Translations under genes and position numbers: made by a program | NCBI RefSeq assembly: GCF_001888165.1 | Contig: NZ_CP015455.1 | Location: 1 to 64,000 of the forward strand | DNA from: Syntrophotalea acetylenica | GTDB lineage: Bacteria > Desulfobacterota > Desulfuromonadia > Desulfuromonadales > Syntrophotaleaceae | Reading direction: 5' to 3' | Length of the DNA: 64,000 bases | Shown here: positions 1 to 8,519 of the stretch, piece by piece | How positions within the stretch are numbered: position 1 is the first letter of the stretch | Layout of the letters: every line of letters begins with the position of its first letter | The notes under the pieces: model-generated | The model's database searches: none | Seen by the model: only the letters and a program-made list of their open reading frames with translations | Told to the model about the DNA's origin: nothing

Positions 1-3000
1 GAAGCGGCGGGACCATAGGCAAGCGAAACGGTATCGTCCACGCTCCCCTCGGTGGCTGGTCATGATATAGCACCGCGATGGAGGGATTGACGGCGGAAAT
101 CGCGCCAAAAGCTCCGGCGACGGCGCCGCTGCCCTCCTCGGTTTCAAAAATTTGATATTCGGTGTTGAACAAGGTTTCACCGCTCAGTGCGGAAACACTC
201 AAGCAGCACCATTGATATCCAGGGTGGCGCCATCATTCACAAACAGGGAGCCAACGGTCGGTCACCGTCCAGGGTCATGTGGTAGCTGTCGAGCAAGGTG
301 ACGGTACCGGACATGACTGCCACTTCGTAGGCCCTGTCGCCAAATGCCCGAATCATACCGTTCTGGGTCAGATTACCGTCGGCGGCAAACAGGATGCCCA
401 CGGCTGCCGTGTCCAGATCATCCGGTGCCATGGCCTGCACCGTTATATTGCCGCCATTGATGACATCGCCGCCGGTGGCAAGAATACCGGCGGCCCCGGC
501 ATGGGCCTCGCCAAACGCAGTTGAAAAAGGATCCAGCCCGGTACCTTCGCCGTAGGTTGCGGTTGCGGTGATATCGCCGGTGTTGTCAACCGATCCGCCC
601 TGCAGACCTATAGCAAGAGCGTAGGGCTCGGAGGAATCAGCGGTCGCGGTGCCGCCGGTTGCGGTGACCGCAATCGTACCGCTGTTAACGATCTCGTCGG
701 AAGCCCGGATGCCCCAGGCGTCGGCATAGGCATCGCCGTCTGCATCGGAAAGTGCGCCGCTGGCAGTTCCTCCCTGGGCCGAGGTGGTGATGGCACCGCT
801 GTTGACAACAGACCCGGCTGTATCGATACCGTAAGCGAATGCTTCGGCGTAGCCGACATCGCTGCCGCTGGTCACGCTGCCGCCGGTGGCGGCGACGCTG
901 ATGGCACCACTGTTGGACACGTCATTGCCGGCGGATATCCCGTAGGCTTCCGCATCGACATAACCGTAGCCATCTTCTTCAAGCTGCCCGCCAGTGGCAG
1001 TTACCGAAAGGGAACCGCTGTTGTCAACGATCCCGCCGCTTCGATACCAGAAGCCTCCGCATAGCCATAGGTGTCATAGCCGGTAGTGGAGATACCGCTG
1101 CCGGCGGCAGAGGTCACGCTGATGGCCCCGCTGTTGCGCACATCGCCTTCGGTTGATATGCCGTAAGCTTCGGCTTCGTGGTCGGCAAACGAGATATCCG
1201 AAGAGGCCGTGCCACCTTGGGCGGCAACGCTGATGGCGCCGCTGTTGTCAACGCCGGCCAGGGCGCGGATACCGCAGGCCCGCGCCTCGGCATAGGCATC
1301 CAAGTAGGCATCTGCCGTGCCACCGGTGGCGGTAGCGGCAATGTCGCCACTGTTGAGCACCGCGCCATCGGAGTAAATACCGTAAGCTTCCGTCCAGGAA
1401 AGACCGTACTCCGATTCCGAAGCCGTCTGCGTGGTGCCGCCGGTAGCGGCGGCGCTGATGGCGCCGCTATTGCTTACATCGCCAACCGAAGACAGGCCCC
1501 AAACTTGCGCGTAACTCTCCGCATAACCATTGTCGGAGGATGCCTCCCCGCCCTGGGCGGTGACACTGACCGTGCCACTGTTGTTCACCGAGGTCTGGGA
1601 CACAAGCCCCAGGCTTCGGCATAGCTGTCCGCCCGGTTGGTTCCGGCGGTGGCGCTGCCACCCTGGGCGGTCACGGAAACCGTGCCGCCATTGTTGGTCA
1701 CGACACCGTCCGATGCAATACCGTAAGCTTCAACGTAGGCACTGGCTTCGTCGCTGGCCTCGGCCGTGCCACCGGTGGCACTCACGGTTATCGCCCCGCC
1801 GGCGCCATTGGTGACAGCATCTGCCGCGTCGATGCCGTAGGCAAAACCCCTCGCGTAGCCATCATCGCCATTGACGCTGCCTCCCGTCGCGCTGACGGTG
1901 ACCGGCCCGTCGTTCGTTACGGTGGCGCCGGAGGCAATGCCATACGCTTCAGCATTGGCCAGGCCGTCGTTGTAGACAGACGTGACCGATCCACCCTCGG
2001 CAGTCACGGCAACAGCACCGCTGTTGTCCACCGGGCCGTCGGAGTCCAGCCCCAGCGCCCGTGCGACAACGGTGGAATAAGCGCGCCGGCTGACGGCGTT
2101 GCCGCCGCTGGCCGTTACCGTCACATCGCCGCTGTTGCTCAGCAGGCCCGTGGCGGATTCGGACAGGACGCCAGCGGCATAGGCCGTTGCCGATGCACTG
2201 TTGTACAGAAAATCTCCTGCAACGGTGGCATCGCCACCGCTGGCCGTTATCGTCACATCGCCACTGTTGGCAATGATCGCCTCGGAAGATTCAGAGCGCA
2301 GACCTTCGGCGACGGCATTGGCGATGACCGTGGCATAATCGCTGCCGCTGGCACTGGCGGTGCCGCCGCTGGCACTGGCGTCGATGTCACCGGAATTGCT
2401 GATCCCGGTGTTGGACTCGATGCCGTAGGCCCAACTGCCGGCATATGCGTAGGTGGTGGCCGCGGCGGTGCCACCGGTAGCAGTCACGGTAACGGCTCCC
2501 TCGTTGGTCACCGTACCCAGCGCTTCGATGCCGTAGGCATACAAACGGCTGTAGGCATGAGTGCCAGTGTTGTTGATGGTGGCGCCGCTGGCATCCACCG
2601 TCAGATCGCCACGGTTATCGACTGCCGCATCGGTGACAATCGCAAAGGCGCTCATTTCGCCATAGGCGGAAAAATCGTTAGCAGGCACGCCGCCAACCGC
2701 TGTGAGCTGGATCAGCCCGGAATTCTGCAAATCGACGGCGGCATCCGCGTAGAGACCAAAAACGGAATACCGCACATTCGTATAGCTGCCCGTAACGTCC
2801 CCGGCGGCCATGATCGAATAGTTGTCCCCATTGACAAAAGGCGAAGTCTCCGACGTCGCATCAAAACCATAAACCTGCTGGCCATCATGCAAACCCAGAA
2901 ACTCCCGATCGATATCAGCCGCCCGCGCCGCGGGACCAGCCGTCGCCAGCAACCCCGCCAGAAATCCGCAGGCCGCCAAAACCGCCGCACCCTTTCTTGT

Positions 3001-3012
3001 CAGATTTTGCAT
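1..3012 (-). CDS. Repeat-rich secreted/surface protein, autotransporter-like; 3' end outside window; frame-broken
   Basis: Start chosen at the ATG at 3012-3010, preceded by GGAGAAAGGAATCAGC. A clear signal peptide follows (MQNLTRKGAAVLAACGF, then a hydrophobic stretch ending around AARA-A). The body is about 21 imperfect units of 35-44 residues with the core V-x-NSG-x-I-x-V-TA-x-GG and a closing A-x-AYGI, a pattern suggesting a beta-helical passenger domain. The last readable residues (corrected frame, 200 to 1) leave the repeat and look like a linker; the C-terminal part, where an autotransporter barrel would sit, lies beyond the window, so export type is inference. The frame breaks about five times (near 1602, 1033, 260, 204 and 56). 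Each break is repaired by one added base, and no other in-frame stop was seen. Function is unknown; adhesion or biofilm is only a guess. Confidence 0.72.
270..2750 (-). repeat. About 21 tandem 35-44 residue coding repeats (NSG...GG...AYGI)
   Basis: Read on the minus strand, units recur every 105-132 nt. Each has an asparagine-Ser-Gly turn, a short beta-prone segment such as AISVAATGG, a variable Ser/Asp/Ala/Tyr-rich stretch, then AYGI or AWGL. Units are clearly related but not identical, so they are old duplications under selection for fold, not recent amplification. The first units (near 2750-2500) and last units (near 450-270) are the most degenerate. Confidence 0.85.
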
Positions 3013-3175
3013 GCTGATTCCTTTCTCCAAAGTAGGCAGTTCAATACACAAACCTCCTCCATACACGATCCAAAAAGTCTCTATTAAAGCCGTCTTTCGG
3101 CAACCTGTTCGAAATGGAACTTTCCTTGCGCGTTGCCGCCAAAAGATTCGCGCATATTCCATGGCTACATCTTAA

Positions 3176-3212
3176 CAACTCAAAATGAGAAAACAATCTG
3201 CTTTTTGAGTTG
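3176..3212. promoter_or_regulatory. Inverted repeat upstream of the surface-protein gene, possible operator
   Basis: A perfect 10-bp inverted repeat, CAACTCAAAA (3176-3185) and TTTTGAGTTG (3203-3212), is separated by 17 nt and lies 164-200 bp before the start at 3012. On the minus strand a weak TTGTTT / TAAGAT pair with 16-nt spacing overlaps it. A regulator site or a promoter is possible; which protein would bind is not visible. The stretch 3213-3560 holds no gene I can support. Confidence 0.4.
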
Positions 3213-3569
3213 CCGTGGGACTTTTTAGCGGAGAGTACACCATGAAGGTTGTGGGACGCAGGGCTCGAAAGGATTTCGGAGGAAGGGAGGCGGTACGCAT
3301 ACACGGAAACACTGAAGAAAAAAACAAACGGTTTGGCCCCGGGGGAGGCTGTGCAGCGGGGAAACGGGTTAAACAACCCGGGACATGCCAGGGTCAGGCA
3401 AACCGCGTTGCGGCCTGTTGCCCGACGCATGACAGCCAGCGGCACGTTAACGTATGTCCGAGGATCGATTCAAGCTTGCCTGCCCGATTTCGGGCATTAT
3501 AGCGCAATCCGCCTGCTCCTGCTCGAAGCGCGAAACTTCCCGCGCGACACTGCTCCTGTTTAACAGGTT

Positions 3570-3644
3570 TCCATCCGGGGTTTCCGGATGGATGCTAACT
3601 GGTATCCATCCGGGGTATCCATCCGGAAACTCCGGATGGATACC
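3570..3644. repeat. Palindromic repeat cluster (CCATCCGG/CCGGATGG arms)
   Basis: Two hairpins stand side by side. The first has arms TCCATCCGG (3570-3578) and CCGGATGGA (3584-3592) around GGTTT. The second has 13-bp arms GGTATCCATCCGG (3614-3626) and CCGGATGGATACC (3632-3644) around AAACT. The left 13-mer is also repeated directly and immediately upstream at 3601-3613. Related single copies occur at 33147-33165 and 38834-38856. There is no T tract, so it is not a typical terminator, although it lies 3' of the minus-strand gene ending at 3791. Confidence 0.75.
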
Positions 3645-3660
3645 AGCGTAGTTTTCATAT

Positions 3661-3777
3661 GGGAAACGAGCAATTTTTCGTTGTGGCAAGGAAATCAAGG
3701 GGTTGCGCGGAGGCGTACATCGGTACGCCGCACAAGCAAGCCTGCGGATTGACGCCGCCACGGCGGAAAAGGGCCGT
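3661..3777 (+). repeat. Dispersed intergenic repeat, copy 1 (100-nt core plus tail), potentially structured
   Basis: 3661-3760 aligns without gaps to 44333-44432, with roughly one difference in eight. Its inner part forms a perfect hairpin, GGCGTAC (loop ATCG) GTACGCC, enclosed by TGTGGC pairing with GCCGCA; the partner copy has TGCGGC pairing with the same GCCGCA, so pairing is kept despite the change. The tail 3745-3777 is matched again at 9598-9630 with three differences. The plus orientation points towards the 3' end of the minus-strand gene at 3791. Confidence 0.7.
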
Positions 3778-3790
3778 TTCCGGATGAAAA

Positions 3791-4969
3791 CTAACTGGAC
3801 TGGCGATAAAAACATTTCCGTTCAAGAGCATCCATCAGGCGCAGAACCTGAAAAACCGCCTTGCGCCCCCTTCTGCCTGCCCATTCCATGCGGTTAAGGA
3901 CCCTGCTGCGGCGGATCAGGGCGCGGATCGCCCGCTGCGTTTCGGGGCGGACCCCTCGACGGCGGATCTCGTCATAGGCTCTGATAAAAACCGGATCGAC
4001 CTGCATGACCCGGTCGAGACAAGCGTCAAGGTGCTTTTTATTGGCAAAATTCACGAAATCGTCCAGTTTTCCCTCCTGCTCCAGGACCAGCAGGGTGCGA
4101 ACGCATTTCTGGCATTGCCCGCAATTGAGATACTGCCTGGACAATGCGAAGGAACCATAAAAGTTCTCCTGACAGATGCGCAGGTGGCGCTGCGCCAGAG
4201 GATGGGCCGCAATGGCGCCGATTTTATCGTTTTTGGTGGAACCCGCGCCAAAGTAGTTCACTGTCATATCGCTCGAAGACCAGAGCGGATCCGTCTGCCA
4301 ATGACTTCCGTTGGGGAAACTTTCCGATTGCGGCATTCCCGACGACACCACCAGTTCGCCAACCTGGTCCAGTAAATGCCCAACCGCCGCGATGGCACCA
4401 CCATAGGCATATCGGTACTTTTTACCGGCAATCGGATGTTTGCGATAATTGCTGCGGACCAGGGTGGCATTCAGGCGCATTTCGGCGGCAACCCGCTGCA
4501 CATTGTCAAACGCAAGGCGTGCGCCGTCTTCATCTTCCAGATGGATATCGTAACCGTGAATGAACACCAGCGTATCGATGGGACGCGGATAGGTGAGCAG
4601 CGAAAAAAAAGAATCCACTCCGCCGGAAAAACACAGCGCCGTCAGCTTCCCCGGAGAGCCTGGCTGGCGAGCCTCGCGGGTATCCGCCTCGATGTTTATC
4701 GGCTTCCACCCCCACCAGCTGGAAAAATACCCCATCACCTCATGGACATTCGCCAGCCACACAGGACACACGGGATCCTCAAAAACCAGGTCGCGCCCGT
4801 GACACATTGCCGGCACCAGCAGGGCGCTGCCGTACCCCTCGGGCGCCAATCGCAGCGGCGCCTGTGACGACTCGAACCAGAGCGGCTCGCCGCCAACCGT
4901 CGCCATAACCCGGGCCCCCCCGGGCTGGCAATCATCATACGCCAGCTTGCCAATCAGAATTCGTTTCAT
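3791..4969 (-). CDS. PP-loop ATP pyrophosphatase-superfamily protein with QueC-like zinc site
   Basis: 392 residues from the ATG at 4969, behind AGAGGAG. The PP-loop signature SGGVDS lies at residues 115-120, the ATP pyrophosphatase motif used by enzymes that adenylate a substrate before amidation or thiolation. Near the C-terminus C266 is followed by a C283-x2-C286-x2-C289 cluster, reminiscent of the zinc site of QueC (7-cyano-7-deazaguanine synthase) but with a longer first spacing. The roughly 110-residue N-terminal part and a basic C-terminal tail are not QueC-like. It is the last gene of a GNAT-BKACE-PP-loop set, suggesting a small-molecule modification route. Substrate unknown; superfamily assignment firm, function not. 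Confidence 0.8.
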   Translation of the reverse strand: MKRILIGKLAYDDCQPGGARVMATVGGEPLWFESSQAPLRLAPEGYGSALLVPAMCHGRDLVFEDPVCPVWLANVHEVMGYFSSWWGWKPINIEADTREARQPGSPGKLTALCFSGGVDSFFSLLTYPRPIDTLVFIHGYDIHLEDEDGARLAFDNVQRVAAEMRLNATLVRSNYRKHPIAGKKYRYAYGGAIAAVGHLLDQVGELVVSSGMPQSESFPNGSHWQTDPLWSSSDMTVNYFGAGSTKNDKIGAIAAHPLAQRHLRICQENFYGSFALSRQYLNCGQCQKCVRTLLVLEQEGKLDDFVNFANKKHLDACLDRVMQVDPVFIRAYDEIRRRGVRPETQRAIRALIRRSRVLNRMEWAGRRGRKAVFQVLRLMDALERKCFYRQSS

Positions 4970-5029
4970 AGCTCTCCTCTGATCCCCGAATACCGCCGGT
5001 TGCGGCGGTTTCCACCTTGCCATGTTCCG

Positions 5030-5923
5030 TCATGCCGGTGTTTGTGCCGCAGGCAACCCGAGCAGTGCGCGCGCCTCGATCGGGCCGGCCACTTCACGGC
5101 CGAATTCGCAACACAGACGCCCAATCCGCCGCACCAATTGTTCATTGGTTGCCAGCTGCCGCCGGGAAGCATCGTAATGCAGGTTGTCTTCCAGGCCGAC
5201 ACGGACGTGTCCGCCCATCAGGATGGCGGCGGTGTTCATCTTGAGTTGAAAACGCCCGATTCCCGCCGCCGCCCAGTGAACCGAACGGGGCAAACTCCTG
5301 ACCATGCAGCCGAGATCGAACAGGGTCGCGGGGGAAGTGTAGAGGGAACCGAGCAGTAGGTTCATATACAGCGGACCGTTCAGAATACCGCGCCGCCTCA
5401 GCACCTTCGCCGCATGGATCATGCCCGGCTCGAAGATCTCGATTTCCGGCACAATGCCTCGCTCCTTCATGACCAGCGCCAGCGCTTCGATCATTTCCGG
5501 GGAGTTTACGGAAGCCTGTCGCGGAAAATTCAGCGAGCCCATGGTCAGGCTGGCCATATCGGGCCTGGCCGCGCCGTCCAGCTCCAGCACCGCGGATCGG
5601 CAGGCGAAGCTATTGTGCCGGCGCCCACTGGTCGATACGCAAAGAATCGCTTCGGGGCAATGTGTGCGGATGCCGAGAATCAGCCGTTCGAAAACCTCTT
5701 TGCGGTAGGTCGGCGTCCCATCTTCATCCCGGGCGTGCAGATGAATGATGGAGGCGCCGGCCCGGATGCAGCGAACCGCATCTTCGATGATTTCTTCCGG
5801 TGACAGCGGCACATGGGGAGAATCCTTGCGCATGGGCAGCATGCCGGTAATCGCGGCATTGATGATCAGCTTCGGATAAGGCGTGACCGGATACGGCATT
5901 TCCAGATCGTCATGGTCGCTCAT
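5030..5923 (-). CDS. BKACE (beta-keto acid cleavage enzyme, DUF849) family protein
   Basis: 297 residues from the ATG at 5923, with GGAAAGG nine bases upstream; it overlaps the GNAT gene by 14 nt, implying coupling. Family marks: NAAITG near the N-terminus, the zinc-binding HLHARD, TSGRRHNS, the GSLNFP segment, and GGHVRVGLEDN near the C-terminus. Known members condense a beta-keto acid with acetyl-CoA to give a CoA ester plus acetoacetate, with Zn held by the two His of HxH. The family is broad in substrate, so the keto acid used here cannot be named. The acetyltransferase beside it fits acyl-CoA chemistry. Confidence 0.9.
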   Translation of the reverse strand: MSDHDDLEMPYPVTPYPKLIINAAITGMLPMRKDSPHVPLSPEEIIEDAVRCIRAGASIIHLHARDEDGTPTYRKEVFERLILGIRTHCPEAILCVSTSGRRHNSFACRSAVLELDGAARPDMASLTMGSLNFPRQASVNSPEMIEALALVMKERGIVPEIEIFEPGMIHAAKVLRRRGILNGPLYMNLLLGSLYTSPATLFDLGCMVRSLPRSVHWAAAGIGRFQLKMNTAAILMGGHVRVGLEDNLHYDASRRQLATNEQLVRRIGRLCCEFGREVAGPIEARALLGLPAAQTPA

Positions 5924-6398
5924 CCTGTTCATCCTTTCCGGACACTGACCACCGCTCCAGATCAACTCGCAGGGTCGTCCAGTAACCGATGTCTGGCGAT
6001 CCGAATTCGTGCTCTTTCTTCAGGCGCCCGATCTCCTCGTAACCGAAATGTTTCTTATACCAGGCAATGCTTTCCGGCAGGTCACAATTGGTGATCAGTG
6101 TCTTGACGCCTTGCCGCGCCATCTCCCGCATCCGCAAAGCCTGCAGTTGCAGTCCGAGCCCCATGCCGCGACAAGCCCTGTCCACTGCCATCAGCTCGGT
6201 TTTGGCCTCGGTATCCGACAATATCCTGTAGCCGCAAAATCCGACGACCCGGCCGTTCATGCGTGCCACGAAATAGTTTTCCCAGCTGATCCGGGGCATT
6301 TCCGGGGACGGCACATGATGCATGTTGACCTGCCTCAGCAACGCCATGACCTGTGGCTTGTCCGTTTCCTGCAGTTTTTCAATCCGCACGCTCAACAC
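5910..6398 (-). CDS. GNAT-family N-acetyltransferase
   Basis: 162 residues, single GNAT domain. The acetyl-CoA pyrophosphate loop is visible as ACRGMGLG after the beta-4 segment TELMAVDR, followed by the NCDLPESIAWYKKHFGYEEIG element typical of the family's C-terminal half (broken here by its own variability, about residues 106-126). The start is uncertain: GTG at 6398, TTG at 6395 and GTG at 6389 all lie close behind GGGAGG. Its stop overlaps the BKACE start. Acceptor unknown; the context suggests it acts in the same pathway as the BKACE and PP-loop proteins. Confidence 0.82.
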   Translation of the reverse strand: MLSVRIEKLQETDKPQVMALLRQVNMHHVPSPEMPRISWENYFVARMNGRVVGFCGYRILSDTEAKTELMAVDRACRGMGLGLQLQALRMREMARQGVKTLITNCDLPESIAWYKKHFGYEEIGRLKKEHEFGSPDIGYWTTLRVDLERWSVSGKDEQDERP

Positions 6399-6507
6399 AA
6401 CCTCCCATCAACCGCCTGAAAAATTTCAAGATATCCAAAATTGCCCCGGCCGGCGCTGGATCTGTTTATGGAGACTCGCGCCACTTCGGAGCGGTCCATC
6501 GAACCGG

Positions 6508-7791
6508 CTATTGCGCCCATGCCGTCAGCAGCTTTTCCGCCGCGTCGCGCTGCCGGATCTTGAATGGCCCGACAAAGGCCGCGGCCAGCGCCTGGGGCAA
6601 GAACAGTTCGGCGGCAACATCGCGCACCTGCGCGGCGCTGAGCGCCTGTACCTGGCGACATTCCTCGGCCAGGGTCAGGGGATAGCCGACCAGTTCGCCC
6701 CAGCCAAAACGTCCGGCACGATTGTCAGCCTGGTCGAGGCTGAATTCCTGTTCGAAGATAAAAGAGCGTATTACCCGTTGCAGCTCATCGTCGCTGGCGG
6801 GATGGCTGCACAGGTTGTCGAGCATCTGCAGCAATTCCCGCAGAGCCTGGGTGAGGCTGGACGGAGCGACCGCCAGATCGATGGAAAAAACACCACAGTC
6901 GTCGTACAGGCCGAGATTGGCCTCGGCGTGATAGGTCAGCCCCAGCTGCTCGCGCAGGCGCACCATGAGGCGTGAGCTGCTGCCGGACAGAATACGACGC
7001 AGCAAACGCAGCGCCGGAGTACGCGGATCCTTGCGGCCAGGCGCGCAGAACGCCAGCTGCACATGGATCTGCGATGCAGCGTCCCGGGTCCAAATGGTGC
7101 GAGGGCCGTCGTTCCGCGGCGGCGGAGCGGCCAGCGCAACCGGGACGGGGTGGTCCTGCCAATCTCCAAAAGCGGCTTCGACGGCCGCCAGGGCCCGGGC
7201 CCGGCTGACCTGACCGGCCACGGCAATCACGGTATTGCCGGGCGTGTACCAGGTTTCGAGATGGCGTCGCAGGTCCTCCCGGTTCAGATTTGCAATCGAT
7301 TCCCTGGTGCCGACAATCGGCAGGCTCAGAGGATGATCCGGCCAGATCAGGCGGCTGGTAAGGTTGTCCGGGTTGATTTCCTCGCCGGATTCGTTGAGAT
7401 CCTCCAGCGCCTCTTCGATAATGATGCGGCGCTCGATGTCGATGTCGTTGAGCAGCGTGCGGCGCAGCAGGGATGCGAACAGCACCGCTCCCTCGGCAAT
7501 GTGATCGGGGTGCAGGCGCGAATGGTAACAGGTGGTTTCGCCGTCGGTGGCGGCGTTGACGGTGCCGCCGAGAGATTCAAAAGCCGACTCCAGGGCCAGT
7601 CCCGTGGGATAGTCGCAGGTGCCGCGAAACAGCATATGTTCCAGGAAATGGGAAATGCCGGCCTGTGCCGGACGCTCGTGGCGACCGCCCACGCCGACAT
7701 GACAGACCATTTCGACGCTGTGCAGATGGGGCATTTCCACCGTCACCAGGCGCAGGCCGTTGGCGAGGGTGTCCTTGTGATATTCAATCAT
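6508..7791 (-). CDS. M16 family zinc metallopeptidase (processing-peptidase-like)
   Basis: 427 residues. The inverted zinc motif HFLEH (H48, E51, H52) is followed by the downstream acidic stretch EEALEDLNE that supplies the third ligand in this family. The length matches single-unit bacterial M16B proteins (PqqL/YmxG type), which act as dimers of an active and an inactive half on small proteins or peptides. No signal peptide, so probably cytoplasmic. It follows the DUF2270 gene after 49 bp. The 109-bp gap to the next gene (6399-6507) shows no obvious terminator. Confidence 0.92.
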   Translation of the reverse strand: MIEYHKDTLANGLRLVTVEMPHLHSVEMVCHVGVGGRHERPAQAGISHFLEHMLFRGTCDYPTGLALESAFESLGGTVNAATDGETTCYHSRLHPDHIAEGAVLFASLLRRTLLNDIDIERRIIIEEALEDLNESGEEINPDNLTSRLIWPDHPLSLPIVGTRESIANLNREDLRRHLETWYTPGNTVIAVAGQVSRARALAAVEAAFGDWQDHPVPVALAAPPPRNDGPRTIWTRDAASQIHVQLAFCAPGRKDPRTPALRLLRRILSGSSSRLMVRLREQLGLTYHAEANLGLYDDCGVFSIDLAVAPSSLTQALRELLQMLDNLCSHPASDDELQRVIRSFIFEQEFSLDQADNRAGRFGWGELVGYPLTLAEECRQVQALSAAQVRDVAAELFLPQALAAAFVGPFKIRQRDAAEKLLTAWAQ

Positions 7792-7840
7792 GCAGTATAT
7801 ATCCGGACCATCATGGTGTCAGGTGTGGAAGGTAACATCG

Positions 7841-8515
7841 TCAGCCGCCCTGCCGGGGATAGATCAGGTCACGGCCGCCCTTGGCCCGCTGCCCGACATG
7901 ACGCAGGTAAAACAGGTGAAGGACAAAGACCGCCATGAACAGCAACGACCAGAAGCCGGGCAGCCCGCCGACCGAAGCCTGTTCCAGGTACTGGTCCCAG
8001 GAACGCGCGATCAGCGGATGCAGCTTGATTTTCAGCAGCCAGCCACCCAGCAGCACAGCGAACAGATAAATATAATTGGCGTGAACCCGCTGCCCGATGG
8101 CCTGCAGTGCTCCCATCTTGTAACGGGGATGCAGCAGGTCCTCGGCCAGATCAATGCGCCATTGTGCTTCAGCGGAAAAATCGAGCCGGCCCTTGAGCAG
8201 CCTGGCAACAAATTCCTGGTGCAGCAGGCGTACGCGGTATTCGTAGGCATCGTAAAAGCGGAACCGGCGCGCTTCGACAAACAGCAGGATATACACCATC
8301 ACCAGACCGAACACAAAGGCGGCATGAGTAATTTCCGGATGGCTGAACACAAAACCGAGAAATGCCGCGGTTGCGGCTACCGCCCAGTTGGTGGTGCGGT
8401 CGAGTCGCTCCCGCCAGGCCAGAGCGCGCGCCGATTCCGCACGGTAATAGTGAATGACGGCGGTGATGGTTTCAGCGCGGCTGAGAGATTGGTCGTCGCG
8501 GATCGTATCCGGCAT
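7841..8515 (-). CDS. DUF2270-type integral membrane protein
   Basis: 224 residues. Hydrophobic segments lie around 45-60 and 65-82 and again around 150-165 and 195-212, giving about four helices, with a charged cytoplasmic region between (FVEARRFRFYDAYEYRVR). This arrangement and the EARR-RFYD motif match the uncharacterised DUF2270 family. It starts 4 bp after hemB ends and precedes the M16 peptidase by 49 bp, so it is probably co-transcribed with haem genes. No function is known. Confidence 0.75.
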   Translation of the reverse strand: MPDTIRDDQSLSRAETITAVIHYYRAESARALAWRERLDRTTNWAVAATAAFLGFVFSHPEITHAAFVFGLVMVYILLFVEARRFRFYDAYEYRVRLLHQEFVARLLKGRLDFSAEAQWRIDLAEDLLHPRYKMGALQAIGQRVHANYIYLFAVLLGGWLLKIKLHPLIARSWDQYLEQASVGGLPGFWSLLFMAVFVLHLFYLRHVGQRAKGGRDLIYPRQGG

Positions 8516-8519
8516 GATC

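Noticed and set aside
270-2750. Regular repeats considered as a CRISPR array
   Set aside because: Units are coding, 105-132 nt, with graded similarity and no constant repeat plus unique spacer pattern.
3447-3815. Minus-strand frame with peptide similar to the one at 44281-44517 (AASIRRLA, NPLISLPQRKIA)
   Set aside because: Both frames come from the two ungapped copies of the 100-nt repeat, so any frame stays similar. No ribosome site; a structured repeat explains it better than a gene family.
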